DNA of 50,233 nt, from contig JAAYUD010000095.1 in NCBI GenBank assembly GCA_012517855.1, positions 1-50,233 of the forward strand, given 5' to 3'. The notes below the pieces were generated by a model, which saw only the letters and a list, made by a program, of their open reading frames with translations, did not search any database and was not told where the DNA came from. Each line of letters starts with the position of its first letter. Within the stretch, counting starts at the first letter, position 1. The position numbers and the translations under genes were made by a program. Shown piece after piece: positions 36,352-43,562 of the stretch. This DNA comes from Bacteroidales bacterium. GTDB taxonomy: Bacteria; Bacteroidota; Bacteroidia; Bacteroidales; Bacteroidaceae.

Positions 36352-36798
36352 ATGAAGAAATATCTTTTATCATTTGTATTGTTTTCGATGCTTGTTCCGT
36401 TCTCTTTTGCTCATGAGGGTGGTCCACGTCTATCTCGTGCTGAATTTAGGGCTAAGTTGCAAGAATTTATTATTCGAGATGCCGGATTGACCGATGATGA
36501 AGCTGCTAAATTCTTTCCAATTTATTTTCAATTGCAGGACCAAAAGCGCGCCATTAACGATAAATCATGGCAGCTCGTTCATCAAGGTGATGTAGAAAAC
36601 CTTTCCGAATCGCAGTATAAAGTGATCCTTGATGGAATATCCAATAATCGTATTGCTATAGAAAAATTGGAGAAAGAATACAATTACCGCTTTCATAAGG
36701 CTATATCTTACAAAAAGATATTACGTATTCATCGTTCTGAAATAAGATTTAATAGATTCTTGATTAGAGAAATGCGCAGCAAACGTGAAGGACGCTAA
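36352..36798 (+). CDS. Spy/CpxP-like periplasmic protein
   Basis: This 148-residue protein has a signal peptide (MKKYLLSFVLFSMLVPFSFA) and a mostly helical mature part with LTDDEAAKFFPIYFQLQDQKRAI and LSESQYKVILDGISNNRIAIEKLEKEYNYRFHKAISYKKILRIHRSEIRFNRFLI. The pattern of short amphipathic helices with an LTxxE / YxxI spacing resembles the LTXXQ-type periplasmic chaperones Spy and CpxP. It begins 8 bases after the membrane protein and ends the stress-type operon. As in the CpxP/Spy families, it may respond to or sense envelope misfolding. This is inferred from size, helical pattern and neighbourhood. Confidence 0.7.
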   Translation: MKKYLLSFVLFSMLVPFSFAHEGGPRLSRAEFRAKLQEFIIRDAGLTDDEAAKFFPIYFQLQDQKRAINDKSWQLVHQGDVENLSESQYKVILDGISNNRIAIEKLEKEYNYRFHKAISYKKILRIHRSEIRFNRFLIREMRSKREGR

Positions 36799-36874
36799 GG
36801 TTATCTTTTTTGCTTTTTGTTGTTATTCTCTGCTTTTAATCTTTTGAGGAGAGAATATCTTTTGAAAGGAACGT

Positions 36875-37210
36875 TTAATCGATGATTTTTTTCAACCATT
36901 GGCAATAGTTCTCTTCCGAATAGATCTCTTGGTTGGTTTTGATTTGTATGTATTCTTTTTCGTTTGTCATTATCATGTTGCCTTTTGCCAATGCATTCAG
37001 TTCGTCGTTGCATATTGTTGACATGGGACTTTTAATGTAACATTCGAAAAGTTCTATTTTTTTGATTATTACAGAAGGCAAGATATATGTTACTAAAAAA
37101 GAAGATAATCCGAATGCATGCCATTTGTTTCCTTCTTTATACAAATTTATTGTAGAACCATCATTTGATGCTTCATTTTGTAATATGGAATCAGGTAATT
37201 TCATAACCAT
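36875..37210 (-). CDS. Small protein of unknown function
   Basis: The 111-residue frame on the minus strand starts MVMKLPDSILQNEASNDGSTINLYKEGNKWHAFGLSSFLVTYI and has no signal peptide or motif that I recognise. The composition, the lack of strong strand bias against it, and the resemblance of its first part to other short Bacteroidales proteins (KLPDS, YKEGNKWHAFGLSS) make it more likely to be real than the overlapping 70-codon frame at 36801-37013. A TATTTTTG sequence on the minus strand (complement of 37304-37311) could be its -7 box. It lies next to an AraC-family regulator on the same strand. Confidence 0.55.
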   Translation of the reverse strand: MVMKLPDSILQNEASNDGSTINLYKEGNKWHAFGLSSFLVTYILPSVIIKKIELFECYIKSPMSTICNDELNALAKGNMIMTNEKEYIQIKTNQEIYSEENYCQWLKKIID

Positions 37211-37345
37211 TCTGTTTTTATGTTAGTATGATGTTTTTGTTAGTAGTATTTCTTATGTTCTGTTTCTCTAATCCTTTGTTTAAAGATTTTTTATTCGATT
37301 TTGCAAAAATATTTATCTCTATATAGATTAAGTTATCATTTTAGT

Positions 37346-38260
37346 TTATATTATTATCACTTTATATATTTTTTTTCGGGGTGGTATATCGTTTGTTATT
37401 TTTTTGTTTTCCAATAATTCCGTCGGTGTACAACCAAAATTGCTTTTGCAAAATCGTGTAAAGTTGCTTGCTGTATCAAACCCCGATTTATACATTAAAG
37501 ATTTTACTGTCATATTCGATTGTGTACTATTGAGCAATATGCATTCTTTTTTCTTGTTGATAATCCATTGTTGGGCGCTAAGACCGAATTCTTTGTTAAA
37601 GCGTTTGTAGAATGTACTTTTAGCAATATGCATCATTGAAGCAAGCTGCTCTATCGTTTTTACTTTCATGTAATTTTCCAATACGAATTTCTTGAAATCC
37701 ATTTTTGCACAGACTGTAGAATAGAATGTTTGTAATATTTCTTCTTTGGTATACAGCTGTCTCAAATATATGAAAAAAAGACCTTTTGCACACCTTTGGT
37801 ATTCTAAACTGTCAAGCCCCATACCTGCTGTTGTAATGACAAGATTTAAGAAGGAATTTAGTGGATTGCGTATTGGTAATGTAGTGAAACTGTATTTGAT
37901 CTTTTCCTTGAGTGGCTCGAGCGATTCAAGAAATGCCGTATCGAAAGAATTGTTCAGACTCTCGTATTTTAAAAAGATAAAATTACAGTCTTCTTCTATT
38001 TCTATTGTTGCTGTCTGATCATGTGATAGAGAGAAAAAACTTTCCAAATAGATGATGTGCTTTTCTTTAAGCTTTTCTTCCAGTCTGCAAGCTCCCTTTA
38101 TTAGAAATATGACATAATTGTATATTCCAACCTCTTTTTCGATTATCAATCCTTTTGAGATTGAGCAATGAATGAATATTGTCTGATAATTCATTTCTTT
38201 ATTGTTCCGAAGGCATTCTTTATTTCCTTCTTGATTAATTCCTCCAAATAATAATTTCAT
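37346..38260 (-). CDS. AraC-family transcriptional regulator
   Basis: The 304-residue protein has an N-terminal domain of ~170 residues without a recognised ligand motif and a C-terminal AraC/XylS double helix-turn-helix (about 195-290): KTIEQLASMMHIAKSTFYKRFNKEFGLSAQQWIINKKKECIL followed by TVKSLMYKSGFDTASNFTRFCKSNFGCTPTELL. The second helix-turn-helix region shows the usual GF-xxxSxFxRxFKxxxGxTPxxxL pattern. The gene is not in an obvious operon with its target; the regulated genes cannot be named. The sequence upstream of it (to 38780) is AT-rich and gene-free. Confidence 0.9.
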   Translation of the reverse strand: MKLLFGGINQEGNKECLRNNKEMNYQTIFIHCSISKGLIIEKEVGIYNYVIFLIKGACRLEEKLKEKHIIYLESFFSLSHDQTATIEIEEDCNFIFLKYESLNNSFDTAFLESLEPLKEKIKYSFTTLPIRNPLNSFLNLVITTAGMGLDSLEYQRCAKGLFFIYLRQLYTKEEILQTFYSTVCAKMDFKKFVLENYMKVKTIEQLASMMHIAKSTFYKRFNKEFGLSAQQWIINKKKECILLNSTQSNMTVKSLMYKSGFDTASNFTRFCKSNFGCTPTELLENKKITNDIPPRKKIYKVIII

Positions 38261-39006
38261 AGCCCAAAAGTCATTATTTATTTATTATTTTATGATAAAA
38301 ATATGTTTTCTCTATTCTTGTGTGTTTATCAATTCGTTTTATTTTATTATCAATAAGTGTATGAACGAAATGATGCATTTCGTTTTTGACATTGTTATAT
38401 GGGCAGGAAAGTTTATTTTTGGTGTGATACTCTTATGGTTCGCAAAATTTATATTATAGCATATTTAGATTAGCAGGTTTCGTCTTTTTGTTTTCAGGTT
38501 ATCATTATGTAGTATATAATACAATAATGTGAGACAATATGGATAAAAAGGATGATATAAATAGTGTCTTTTGCAAGCTATTTTTGATATATTATGATTA
38601 CTGATGAATTTTTATATTTCATATTGATAATGGAATATTGTCGTATGTTACTCTTCAAGAATCTATGTGCACGTCGATTCCTACCAAAATCTTTTGTCCT
38701 TTGAAGCAAATTCTGTTTCTGTGCATAGTGGTACGGTTTTAATTGTTATTTGTATTTTGGGGGTTTACAAATCATAGTATTCAATTATTATCGTGCCTAC
38801 TTTTTTGTCTAAATCCATGAAAAACATTCGAGGGATGCTGTCTCATGGGGGCAGAAAGCCCCCCATGAGACAATTTCCTTTGAAGTTTATTAGTATGGAC
38901 TAGCCACTGTTGGCATATGCAAACATAGTGACTGTTTATCAAAAAGAATCTGTTCGGTATGGTTAAAATAGTATCAGTATCGCCCCAAATATTCATCTCC
39001 AAAAAC
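38261..39006. other. AT-rich gene-free interval up to the IS66 insertion
   Basis: No supported gene lies between the AraC regulator and the IS66 element. The interval is AT-rich and holds one strong GC-rich inverted repeat (38839-38872). A short minus-strand frame of 73 codons overlaps that repeat and is not supported. The 3' end is the target site of the IS66 insertion. Confidence 0.5.
38839..38872. repeat. Strong 13-bp inverted repeat
   Basis: TGTCTCATGGGGG (38839-38851) pairs perfectly with CCCCCATGAGACA (38860-38872) around CAGAAAGC. It is GC-rich in an AT-rich neighbourhood, and no T tract follows immediately on either strand. It may be a transcription end, an element end or a regulator site. 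Confidence 0.7.
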
Positions 39007-39014
39007 GTTCCGAA
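39007..39014. repeat. Left 8-bp target site duplication of the IS66 element
   Basis: GTTCCGAA immediately precedes the left terminal repeat and recurs identically at 41566-41573 beyond the right end. Eight bases is the usual IS66 target duplication, so this is one complete transposition. Confidence 0.95.
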
Positions 39015-39081
39015 GTAAGCGTCTCGGCGATTATGCCTTTTCCGTTTATCTCCGGCTCGTTACCTTTGTGGTGAATTAAAA

Positions 39082-39504
39082 ATGAAATTAGAAATGGTAC
39101 GATCAAAAACGGCAGAAATGCGATTTCGACATTTGTGGGAGATGTTCGGTAAGGAACTCACAGTGAATTATCACTGCAGTTTATCAGAAATTGCGGCTAA
39201 AAACCGTACGGACTTGAATGGGATGCGCAGCTGGATGCTCGACCGTGGGCATTCGGTATCCGGGCTAAAGAAAGAGGTTCTCCATCGCTATTACGGTGGC
39301 TCCATACCCGACGTCAAGGAGGCGGGGCGGATGTTCACACCGATAGTGGCGTCCGGTACCCCGAGAGAGGCGCCTCCATTACAGGGCATCCATATCACCT
39401 TCAACAGCGGTACGAGTGTCACCGTTAAAGCGGCGACTCCCGAGGGTCTAACGGATCTGATTCGGAGTTACGAAAGAATGGAGGGCGAGTCATGTACTCT
39501 TTGA
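39082..39504 (+). CDS. tnpA: IS66 TnpA-type accessory protein
   Basis: The 140-residue product has an N-terminal helix-turn-helix-like part (MRFRHLWEMFGKELTVNYHCSLSEIAAKNRTDLNGMRSWMLDRGHSVSGLKKEV) and a C-terminal tail, as in the first ORF of IS66 elements. The -7-like box TACCTTTG at 39062-39069 lies 12 bases before the ATG. Its last 13 bases overlap tnpB, suggesting translational coupling. Function is not established for the family beyond a need in transposition. Confidence 0.85.
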   Translation: MKLEMVRSKTAEMRFRHLWEMFGKELTVNYHCSLSEIAAKNRTDLNGMRSWMLDRGHSVSGLKKEVLHRYYGGSIPDVKEAGRMFTPIVASGTPREAPPLQGIHITFNSGTSVTVKAATPEGLTDLIRSYERMEGESCTL

Positions 39505-39842
39505 CGTCAAGCAACAAATATTACCTGTATCAAGGGTATGTCCGAATGAATCGGGGTATTGACGGACTTTACAAGATGATACGTTCTGAGATGAAGGAGC
39601 TCTCTCCCGTTTCGGGTGACGCATTCATCTTCTTCGGAAAGAAAAGACAAAGCGTGAAGATACTCAAGTGGGACGGCGACGGTTTTTTGCTGTATTACAA
39701 ACGGCTTGAGGGCGGCAGTTTCGAAGTACCCGTTTTCAACCCGCGTACGGGCAATTACGAGATCGGATGGAACACACTCTCCTTTATTCTCAGCGGAGTG
39801 TCGCTGAAGTCTGTAAGGCTGCGAAAGCGTTTCCGGATATAG
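39492..39842 (+). CDS. tnpB: IS66 Orf2-like accessory protein TnpB
   Basis: The 116-residue product has the IS66 Orf2 (PF05717-type) pattern: MNRGIDGLYKMIRSEM, DAFIFFGKKRQSVKILKWDGDGFLLYYKRLEGG and the C-terminal NPRTGNYEIGWNTLSFILSGV. It is necessary for transposition in studied IS66 members, but its biochemistry is unclear. It overlaps tnpA by 13 bases and ends 87 bases before tnpC. Confidence 0.9.
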   Translation: MYSLTSSNKYYLYQGYVRMNRGIDGLYKMIRSEMKELSPVSGDAFIFFGKKRQSVKILKWDGDGFLLYYKRLEGGSFEVPVFNPRTGNYEIGWNTLSFILSGVSLKSVRLRKRFRI

Positions 39843-39890
39843 CTGAAAGAGCCTGTTTATAGTGGATTAATCACAAATAAAGTCAAGTTT

Positions 39891-39925
39891 TTTGTTTGAT
39901 ATGTCGGTGATTTTTGGTACCTTTG
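39891..39925 (+). promoter_or_regulatory. Promoter within IS66, directly at the tnpC start
   Basis: TTTG at 39895-39898 is followed by 19 bases and then TACCTTTG at 39918-39925. This matches the Bacteroidetes consensus. The tnpC ATG begins only 5 bases after the -7 box, which implies a leaderless or nearly leaderless transposase mRNA. Confidence 0.75.
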
Positions 39926-39929
39926 TACT

Positions 39930-41510
39930 ATGAGAAAGGAAGAGATTGTCGAACTGTTGAAACAGCAAATTAACAGCTATAAAAAGCTGATTGATGATTT
40001 GCGCGAACAAGAGAAAAGACAATCCGAGCAAATTACGGAACTTATAACGGAAGTGGCATCCCTTAGGGAGGCACTCCTTCAGAAAGGTGAATCCCTGAGC
40101 AAACAAAAACGCGTCTGCAAGGGACTGGGCAAACTGATTGCCGTCACATCCGAGAAACAGCTCCCCCCGTCGGGGCTTCTTACAGATGAGGAAAGGCGGC
40201 GGCAGGAAGAGGAAAGAAGCCTTCAGAGGAAGGCCCGGAAGAATAACGGGGCCAGGCGTGACATGCATGCGGACATGGAGGTGGAAGAACACGACATCTA
40301 CCCCGAGCAGGCGGAGTTCGACAGGAACAAGGCTCGGCCGTTGTCGGAGAAGCTGCGTATATCCATTCGTTACGAATGCGTGCCCATGCGTTTCATTAAA
40401 CACGTCTACAAAATCCACTCTTATACACAAGACGGCCGCGTCTATACGGGCAAGACTCCCCCTTCGGCTTTCTTGAACTCCAATTACGACGCCTCCTTTA
40501 TCGCCGGACTGATGGAGCTTCGCTACATACAATCCGTACCGATGGAACGAATCATCGGTTATTTTGAAAGCCATGGCTTCACTCTGAAAAAGCCTACCGC
40601 CCATAAGCTGATTGAAAGAGCGTCCCTGTTGTTGGAGAATCTCTACAAGTGTACCGCACAAACCGTTCTTCGGGATAATTATATCTCCGCCGATGAGACG
40701 TATTACAAAATACTCGTCAGGGGAGAGAACGGCAAGGAAAGCGGAGTCAGAAAAGGGTACCTGTGGGTAATCATCGGAATGAGGAGCAAGCTGTTGTATG
40801 TCCTTTACCGGGACGGTTCACGGTCGGAAGATGTGATTCTGCGAGAGTTGGAAGACTACAGGGGCGTCATACAAAGCGACGGCTACTCTCCCTATCGGAA
40901 ACTTCAAAAAGAAGGTTATCCCCATATCACCCGAATAGCCTGCCTGCAACACGTCAAACGGAAATTTATTGATTGCGGTGAGGACGAAGAGGCAGGAAAG
41001 ATGGTGGGGTTGATCAATAAGCTGTATCATCAGGAGCACAAACATCGAATCGGAGAAAAGAACTGGACGGAAGAGAAGAATCGCAGATTCCGAAACGAAT
41101 ATGCTCCTCCGGTCCTGGAAGAAATAAGGGCGCACCTCGATCGGATAGAATCAGATCCCAGCCTGCTTCCCAAAAGCGAGCTATACGCGGCGGTCGTCTA
41201 TATGAGAAATGAATGGGACGCCATCGAGAACATCTTCAAGCACGGGGCGACAAGGCTGGACAACAATACAGTAGAGCGGATGAACCGCTATTTCTCAATT
41301 TCAAGAAGGAACTCCCTGTTTTTCGGCAGCCATAAAGGTGCCGAAAGGGGGGCCATACTCTACACGCTGGCATTGTCATGTCGCATGAATGGAATAAATC
41401 TGTTCCAATATCTCACCGATATCATCAACACGACAGCAGAGTGGCAGCCCAACACGCCACTGGAAAAATATCGGGAACTACTTCCTGACAGATACAAAAA
41501 CAACGCATAA
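39930..41510 (+). CDS. tnpC: IS66-family DDE transposase
   Basis: The 526-residue protein begins with a coiled-coil region (residues ~1-55, EQEKRQSEQITELITEVASLREALLQKG), then a zinc-binding/HTH-type region and the DDE domain. The three acidic residues are seen in YISADETYYK, GVIQSDGYSPYR and NNTVERMNRYF, and the C-terminal end carries SCRMNGINLFQYL. Everything needed for activity appears present. It has a promoter right at its start codon (39891-39925) and can be expressed apart from tnpA/tnpB. Confidence 0.95.
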   Translation: MRKEEIVELLKQQINSYKKLIDDLREQEKRQSEQITELITEVASLREALLQKGESLSKQKRVCKGLGKLIAVTSEKQLPPSGLLTDEERRRQEEERSLQRKARKNNGARRDMHADMEVEEHDIYPEQAEFDRNKARPLSEKLRISIRYECVPMRFIKHVYKIHSYTQDGRVYTGKTPPSAFLNSNYDASFIAGLMELRYIQSVPMERIIGYFESHGFTLKKPTAHKLIERASLLLENLYKCTAQTVLRDNYISADETYYKILVRGENGKESGVRKGYLWVIIGMRSKLLYVLYRDGSRSEDVILRELEDYRGVIQSDGYSPYRKLQKEGYPHITRIACLQHVKRKFIDCGEDEEAGKMVGLINKLYHQEHKHRIGEKNWTEEKNRRFRNEYAPPVLEEIRAHLDRIESDPSLLPKSELYAAVVYMRNEWDAIENIFKHGATRLDNNTVERMNRYFSISRRNSLFFGSHKGAERGAILYTLALSCRMNGINLFQYLTDIINTTAEWQPNTPLEKYRELLPDRYKNNA

Positions 41511-41565
41511 ATAAAGTATTGTATTTTTTATTTTAATAACAACGCATAATCGCGGAGACGCTTAC

Positions 41566-41573
41566 GTTCCGAA
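41566..41573. repeat. Right 8-bp target site duplication of the IS66 element
   Basis: GTTCCGAA follows directly after the right terminal repeat and equals 39007-39014. Confidence 0.95.
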
Positions 41574-41986
41574 AAAGTGATTCTCGGACACTAGTCTTCC
41601 ATTGACCACTTATATCGCTCATTATCAATATACTTGTATGAAAAATTATAGAACGCTGATTCTCAGCGAGAAGATGTATTTTAAGATGTTCCATTTAGTT
41701 ACATATTGTGTGTATAAGTCTGATAAACAATCGTTAAGCATGACGGGAAGAGGCGCTATAAGTATAATAGAAATAGTAGGGCTGTTCATACTCGCATAAG
41801 TCGTCTTTAAGTATCAGTAAGAATGGATTATTTCAACAGATCTATGTCTTCTTTACCCTCCTAAAACTACATATGTCCCTGAGATCGGTAACGTCCATAC
41901 GTTTTCAAAAAAACTTAAGGACGTCACCAGAAAAACTAACATACGACACCGACGGCCTTATTTTACTTTGCAAAAAAAATCAACCG
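41574..41986. other. Gene-free interval after IS66
   Basis: Nothing convincing is encoded between the right end of IS66 and the 22-bp repeat array. A 65-codon frame (41602-41799) has no family resemblance. One short hairpin, CGCTGA-TTC-TCAGCG (41654-41668), is present. The last part contains an outlying AACTAACA (41934-41941) related to the array. No ECF sigma gene, which usually precedes FecR, remains here. Confidence 0.5.
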
Positions 41987-42116
41987 TATGTTGCTGCGGT
42001 AACTAACGGATGTCGTAGAAGAAACTAACGTTAGTTGTCAGTATAACTTCCGTTAGTTACCGCAGTAACTTCCGTTAGTTATTACAGCGACATACGTTAG
42101 TTTTTTCTTGTGATGA
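41987..42116. repeat. Symmetric array of six 22-bp units with core CGTTAGTT
   Basis: CGTTAGTT starts at 42029, 42051, 42073 and 42095, exactly 22 bases apart. Its reverse complement AACTAACG starts at 42001 and 42023, again 22 apart. The two halves meet in the perfect 14-bp palindrome AACTAACGTTAGTT (42023-42036). In addition CTGCGGTAACTAACGGA (41994-42010) is an exact inverted copy of 42049-42065. Flanking sequences at 41934-41945 and 42142-42153 (AACTAACA / AACTAGCA followed by TACGACA) look like diverged copies. A 22-base period is two helical turns, so all cores lie on one face of the DNA. Operator, iteron or structured RNA are the candidate roles. Confidence 0.8.
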
Positions 42117-42389
42117 AAGATCTTAAAGAAGTCGCCGATAAAACTAGCATACGACAATTCTGTTTATGCCGCAGGTTAGAGAGTCTGATTGATTAAACCT
42201 TCTTACGTTTACAGGTGATCCCTTTGTAAAGGCATAGGCTCCTCAAAATCTATAGTTTTTTATGACGTATTCTTTTATTTTTAGCACTATGATGCTATCT
42301 GAAATTATAAAACATGTTTTATAACATATTAATATATGTGTTATACTTTTCTTTCTATAGGCTATTATATATAAATAAGGAATAAAAAG
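42117..42389. other. Intergenic region upstream of fecR with a 20-bp palindrome
   Basis: After the 22-bp array there is no gene before fecR. A diverged flank copy (42142-42153) and a perfect 20-bp palindrome centred on ACATGT (42305-42324) are present. A weak -7-like TATACTTT begins at 42342. Confidence 0.5.
42305..42324. promoter_or_regulatory. Perfect 20-bp palindrome upstream of fecR
   Basis: TTATAAAACA followed by its exact reverse complement TGTTTTATAA gives a dyad with no spacer, 65 bases before the fecR ATG and just upstream of the probable -7 region. It is a plausible operator for a dimeric repressor. Its AT richness makes chance somewhat more likely than for a GC-rich dyad. Confidence 0.5.
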
Positions 42390-43397
42390 ATGAATAACAT
42401 ATATGATATAAATGACTTGATTCGAAAATATATTTCGAATGTACTGACGACTGACGAGTTGATGGCTCTTAGGCAGGCTGTGCGAGGGAGTAGTGATAAT
42501 GAAATTGCTTCCATGCTTGAAAAAGAGTGGGATTCGTTAAAACAAGTGCAACCTATTGATGAATCAGTTCGCCGGCAGATGTTTGCAAAGATAGAATCTC
42601 AAATTGGTTTGAAACAATATGCTATCAGAAAATTTGGAAGAAATATTTTAAAGTATGCAAGTATTGCTCTTTTATTAATTCTTTCCGCATTGTCGGTTTA
42701 TTTGTTTATAGACAATAGGCAAATGGCTGCTCTCACGACCAATCAAATTTCAGTAAAGACTGCTGAAGGTGAACGAACAACTGTTAGACTTCCGGACGGT
42801 ACGACAGTTCGTCTTAATGGAAAGTCCGAATTGGATTACAAACAAGACTTTGGCTTGAATAACAGACAGGTACAACTCACTGGCGAAGGATTTTTTAGTG
42901 TGGTACATAATGCTGATAAGAAATTTATTGTTAATACGAAGTTTATTGATATAGAGGTTTTTGGTACGCAATTTAATGTGTATTCTTATGAAAATAAAGA
43001 TAAGGTAGAAATGGCATTGGTGAAAGGACATGTCAAAGTAGTAGCCAATCGTCCGCCTTATCAGGTACTAGATGTACACCCTAATCAAAAAATTGTATAT
43101 GAGAAACGCTCAGGTAAAATGCAGCTTGTTGAGACCGACAATCAACTTGAAACGGCATGGATGACCCACGATCTTGTTTTTCATTCGGAACCATTGAAAA
43201 CTGTGTTGGAATGTGTAGGACGTAAGTTCGGTTTATCTATTCATACAGATAAATCTGTCAATTTGAACGATACGTATACCGGTATGTTCGACGAGACTAA
43301 TATTCGTGAAGTGATACAGATTTTGAGTATTCATTATGGATTCAGCTATCAGATTAACGGAAATGCTATTTATATAGAGAGAGCAAAAAGAATATAA
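42390..43397 (+). CDS. FecR-family anti-sigma factor (orphan)
   Basis: The 335-residue protein has a cytoplasmic N-terminal anti-sigma part (MNNIYDINDLIRKYISNVLTTDELMALRQ), one transmembrane helix (~90-107, YASIALLLILSALSVYLF), a periplasmic FecR domain (TAEGERTTVRLPDGTTVRLNGKSELDY and FGTQFNVYSYENKDKVEMALVKGHVKV) and the C-terminal DUF4974 (LVFHSEPLKTVLECVGRKFGLSIH). FecR relays the state of a TonB receptor to an ECF sigma factor. The receptor downstream (SusC with STN domain) is the expected partner, but no sigma factor gene precedes this gene in the window; an IS66 element and a repeat array lie where it would usually be. Confidence 0.93.
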   Translation: MNNIYDINDLIRKYISNVLTTDELMALRQAVRGSSDNEIASMLEKEWDSLKQVQPIDESVRRQMFAKIESQIGLKQYAIRKFGRNILKYASIALLLILSALSVYLFIDNRQMAALTTNQISVKTAEGERTTVRLPDGTTVRLNGKSELDYKQDFGLNNRQVQLTGEGFFSVVHNADKKFIVNTKFIDIEVFGTQFNVYSYENKDKVEMALVKGHVKVVANRPPYQVLDVHPNQKIVYEKRSGKMQLVETDNQLETAWMTHDLVFHSEPLKTVLECVGRKFGLSIHTDKSVNLNDTYTGMFDETNIREVIQILSIHYGFSYQINGNAIYIERAKRI

Positions 43398-43450
43398 TGT
43401 TTAACTAAAAAAGAGGAAATAATAAATGGACTCAACATAACTTGTACAAA

Positions 43451-43481
43451 GTGCCGGAGAATCTGCGAAACTCTCCGACAC
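43451..43481 (+). promoter_or_regulatory. Hairpin in the fecR-susC gap
   Basis: GTGCCGGAGA (43451-43460) pairs with TCTCCGACAC (43472-43481) apart from one C-A opposition, loop of 11 bases. It lies in the 159-base gap before the second SusC and could act as an attenuator or processing site; no T tract follows directly. Confidence 0.45.
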
Positions 43482-43562
43482 CGTTAGTCGATTAAGTTCG
43501 ATAATAGAATAGAGAGATAATATTAATAAACCCAAATCAACCCAATTTTAATCTTAATGAGT

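Larger units (their letters stand above)
39015..41565 (+). mobile_element. Complete IS66-family insertion sequence (2551 bp)
   Basis: The element starts GTAAGCGTCTCGGCGATTAT and ends with the complement of GTAAGCGTCTCCGCGATTAT, i.e. about 22-bp terminal inverted repeats with one mismatch. It is flanked by the perfect 8-bp duplication GTTCCGAA. Inside are tnpA, tnpB and tnpC in the standard IS66 order, all intact, with a consensus promoter upstream of tnpC. The base composition is visibly more GC-rich than the AT-rich DNA on both sides. The element appears recent and potentially active. Confidence 0.97.

Noticed and set aside
36801-37013. 70-codon minus-strand frame overlapping the 111-residue protein
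   Set aside because: Composition is typical of a shadow frame (many Arg/Lys/Asn) and the overlapping frame has the better start and length.
38781-39002. 73-codon minus-strand frame before IS66
   Set aside because: Half of it is encoded by the perfect inverted repeat, and the rest matches no family.
41602-41799. 65-codon frame after IS66
   Set aside because: Low-complexity, no family resemblance and no promoter; it is more likely chance.
41987-42116. 22-bp array as a CRISPR array
   Set aside because: Units adjoin with no unique spacers, half of them are inverted, and no cas genes are present.
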